Made by a program: the position numbers and the translations under genes | Shown: piece by piece, positions 6,738-7,797 of the stretch | Position numbering within the stretch: position 1 is the first letter of the stretch | Layout: every line of letters begins with the position of its first letter | DNA from: an uncultured Bacteroidales bacterium | Lineage (GTDB): Bacteria > Bacteroidota > Bacteroidia > Bacteroidales > Bacteroidaceae | Direction: 5' to 3' | NCBI GenBank assembly: GCA_937901185.1 | Contig: CALCHR010000148.1 | Location: forward strand, 1 to 7,797 | Length of the DNA: 7,797 nt | Notes under the pieces: model-generated | Databases searched by the model: none | Seen by the model: the letters and a program-made list of their open reading frames with translations, nothing else | Told to the model about the DNA's origin: nothing

Positions 6738-6820
6738 TGTATATTGTATTTTGTTTGATCGGAAGAGGGTGCCGTTTTTATGGTCGGCGGCCAAAAGGCG
6801 TTTGAGCCTATTTTAATAAG

Positions 6821-6828
6821 CAAAGATA
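6821..6828 (-). promoter_or_regulatory. Bacteroidetes-type -7 promoter element for recJ-recQ
   Basis: On the minus strand the octamer is TATCTTTG, an exact match to the -7 consensus TAnnTTTG used by the primary sigma factor of Bacteroidetes. Transcription would start near 6815, inside an AT-rich patch. A TTTG -33 box at the usual distance is not recognisable. Confidence 0.6.
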
Positions 6829-6934
6829 GCAATAAAATATGTGATATGGCCTATTGTGGAGAAAAACTATAGAAAACTTTTTCCTTTCGCCCTTGCTCCC
6901 GCCTCTCGCACGGCTTCATGTCAGGATTATTTCC

Positions 6935-6942
6935 TACCTTTG
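6935..6942 (+). promoter_or_regulatory. Bacteroidetes-type -7 promoter element for hflX
   Basis: TACCTTTG on the plus strand is an exact match to TAnnTTTG, 59 bases before the hflX ATG. The predicted transcription start is near 6948, giving a leader of about 50 bases. No convincing -33 TTTG is seen. It faces away from the recJ element, with about 106 bases between the two octamers. Confidence 0.6.
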
Positions 6943-6956
6943 CGCTCGCTGAAGGC

Positions 6957-6970
6957 GCGCTGCGAAGCGC
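6957..6970 (+). other. Small hairpin in the hflX 5' leader
   Basis: GCGCT-GCGA-AGCGC forms a perfect 5-bp GC-rich stem closed by a GNRA-type tetraloop, shortly after the predicted transcription start of hflX. It might stabilise the message or tune initiation. It is short enough to be chance in a GC-rich leader, and the alternating GC sequence offers competing pairings. Confidence 0.3.
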
Positions 6971-7001
6971 ATGCCTCTTTTTCTAAGAACAAGACACCTA
7001 T

Positions 7002-7797
7002 ATGAAAGAATTTATACAAAGCGAAGCCAAGACAGAGACCGCCGTGCTCGTGGCGCTCATCACCAAGCAGCAAGACGAACACAAGACGGCCGAGTACCTT
7101 GATGAACTGGCCTTCCTGGCTGAGACGGCCGGCGCCGTTGCCGTGAAGCGCTTCACACAGCGCCTTGACGGCCCCAGCTCCGTCACTTATGTGGGAAAGG
7201 GTAAGCTCGAAGAGATACGCCGCTACATCGTGGAGGAAGAAGAAGCCGAGCGCGAGGTGGGTATGGTTATTTTCGACGATGAACTCTCTGCCAAGCAGCT
7301 ACGCAACATAGAGAAAGAACTGAAGGTAAAGATTCTGGACCGCACCAGCCTCATCCTCGACATCTTTGCCATGCGTGCGCAGACTGCCAATGCCAAGACG
7401 CAGGTGGAGCTGGCACAATATCGCTACATGCTCCCGCGCTTGCAGCGTCTCTGGACCCACTTGGAGCGCCAGGGCGGTGGCTCCGGCGGTGGTGGCGGCA
7501 AGGGTTCGGTGGGTCTGCGTGGTCCGGGCGAGACACAGCTTGAGATGGACCGCCGCATCATCTTGAACCGCATGTCGCTTCTCAAGCAGCGCCTGGTGGA
7601 GATCGATAAGCAGAAAACCACGCAGCGCAAGAACCGTGGCAGACTCATCCGCGTGGCGCTCGTAGGCTATACCAACGTGGGCAAGTCTACGCTCATCAAC
7701 CTCCTGGCCAAGAGCGAGGTGTTTGCAGAGAACAAACTCTTCGCCACGCTCGACACCACCGTGCGCAAGGTCATCATCGAGAACCTGCCATTCCTGC
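7002..7797 (+). CDS. hflX: GTPase HflX (3' end outside the window)
   Basis: The frame runs from ATG 7002 to the window end, giving 265 complete codons and one extra base with no stop. The N-terminal HflX domain shows VTYVGKGKLEEI (61-72) and ILDRTSLILDIFAMRAQT (111-128). Next come a helical arm (about 131-157), the glycine-rich loop GGGSGGGGG (158-166) and the family signature GLRGPGETQLE (171-181). A second helical stretch (about 182-212) leads to the GTPase domain with P-loop GYTNVGKST (222-230) and switch I FATLDTT (247-253). The G3 (DTVGF) and later motifs lie beyond the window. HflX binds the 50S subunit and splits stalled or stress-arrested 70S ribosomes using GTP. The start fits the family, as conserved sequence begins within about 15 residues. 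No Shine-Dalgarno sequence is visible. The gene is divergent from recJ, with its own promoter element at 6935-6942. Confidence 0.95.
   Translation, partial: MKEFIQSEAKTETAVLVALITKQQDEHKTAEYLDELAFLAETAGAVAVKRFTQRLDGPSSVTYVGKGKLEEIRRYIVEEEEAEREVGMVIFDDELSAKQLRNIEKELKVKILDRTSLILDIFAMRAQTANAKTQVELAQYRYMLPRLQRLWTHLERQGGGSGGGGGKGSVGLRGPGETQLEMDRRIILNRMSLLKQRLVEIDKQKTTQRKNRGRLIRVALVGYTNVGKSTLINLLAKSEVFAENKLFATLDTTVRKVIIENLPFL

Noticed and set aside
7490..7510. GGT/GGC-rich run that looks like a simple repeat
   Set aside because: It encodes the glycine-rich loop normally found just before the GPGETQLE signature in HflX proteins, so it is not a separate repeat element.
7424..7648. Minus-strand 74-codon frame with a proline-rich segment
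   Set aside because: The prolines are the reverse complement of the HflX glycine-rich loop; the plus-strand HflX motifs are decisive.
1..7797. CRISPR arrays, insertion sequences, tRNA or rRNA genes
   Set aside because: I saw no spaced identical repeats, no transposase-like frame with terminal inverted repeats, and no tRNA-like cloverleaf or rRNA signature on either strand.

Overview
The window looks like chromosomal DNA from a member of the Bacteroidetes, most likely the order Bacteroidales. The grounds are the protein families present, no clear Shine-Dalgarno sequences ahead of the starts inspected, and two copies of the Bacteroidetes-type -7 promoter element TAnnTTTG facing away from each other in the one divergent spacer. 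I cannot name the genus; Prevotella/Bacteroides-like is a guess from protein style. Most genes are fairly GC-rich, but one (the RhuM-Fic gene) is visibly more AT-rich in its first half.

Layout, right to left. At the right edge hflX (ribosome-associated GTPase) runs on the plus strand and leaves the window after 265 codons. A 264-base divergent spacer separates it from a minus-strand series of five genes: recJ, recQ, a sodium-dependent transporter of the neurotransmitter:sodium symporter family, a RhuM/Fic (Doc-type) fusion protein, and a small AlaX-like tRNA-editing protein. A weak intrinsic terminator follows the last gene and the leftmost 73 bases hold no recognisable gene.

Functional units. 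recJ and recQ overlap by 8 bases (the GTG of recQ lies inside the end of recJ), a compact repair/resection pair of helicase and 5'-3' single-strand exonuclease. The transporter stands alone between spacers of 66 and 62 bases. The RhuM-Fic and AlaX-like genes share an ATGA stop/start and are probably translationally coupled. Their first 20 codons are also recognisably alike, at about two thirds nucleotide identity, which suggests that one gene acquired its 5' end from the other.

The best candidate for something not routinely described is this Fic/AlaX pair: a toxin-like nucleotidyl- or phosphotransferase coupled to a tRNA-editing hydrolase, with a duplicated leader. Its function is inference only. 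The remaining genes are recognisable families with a few noteworthy details: a changed Na1 site in the transporter and a non-standard domain order in RecQ.
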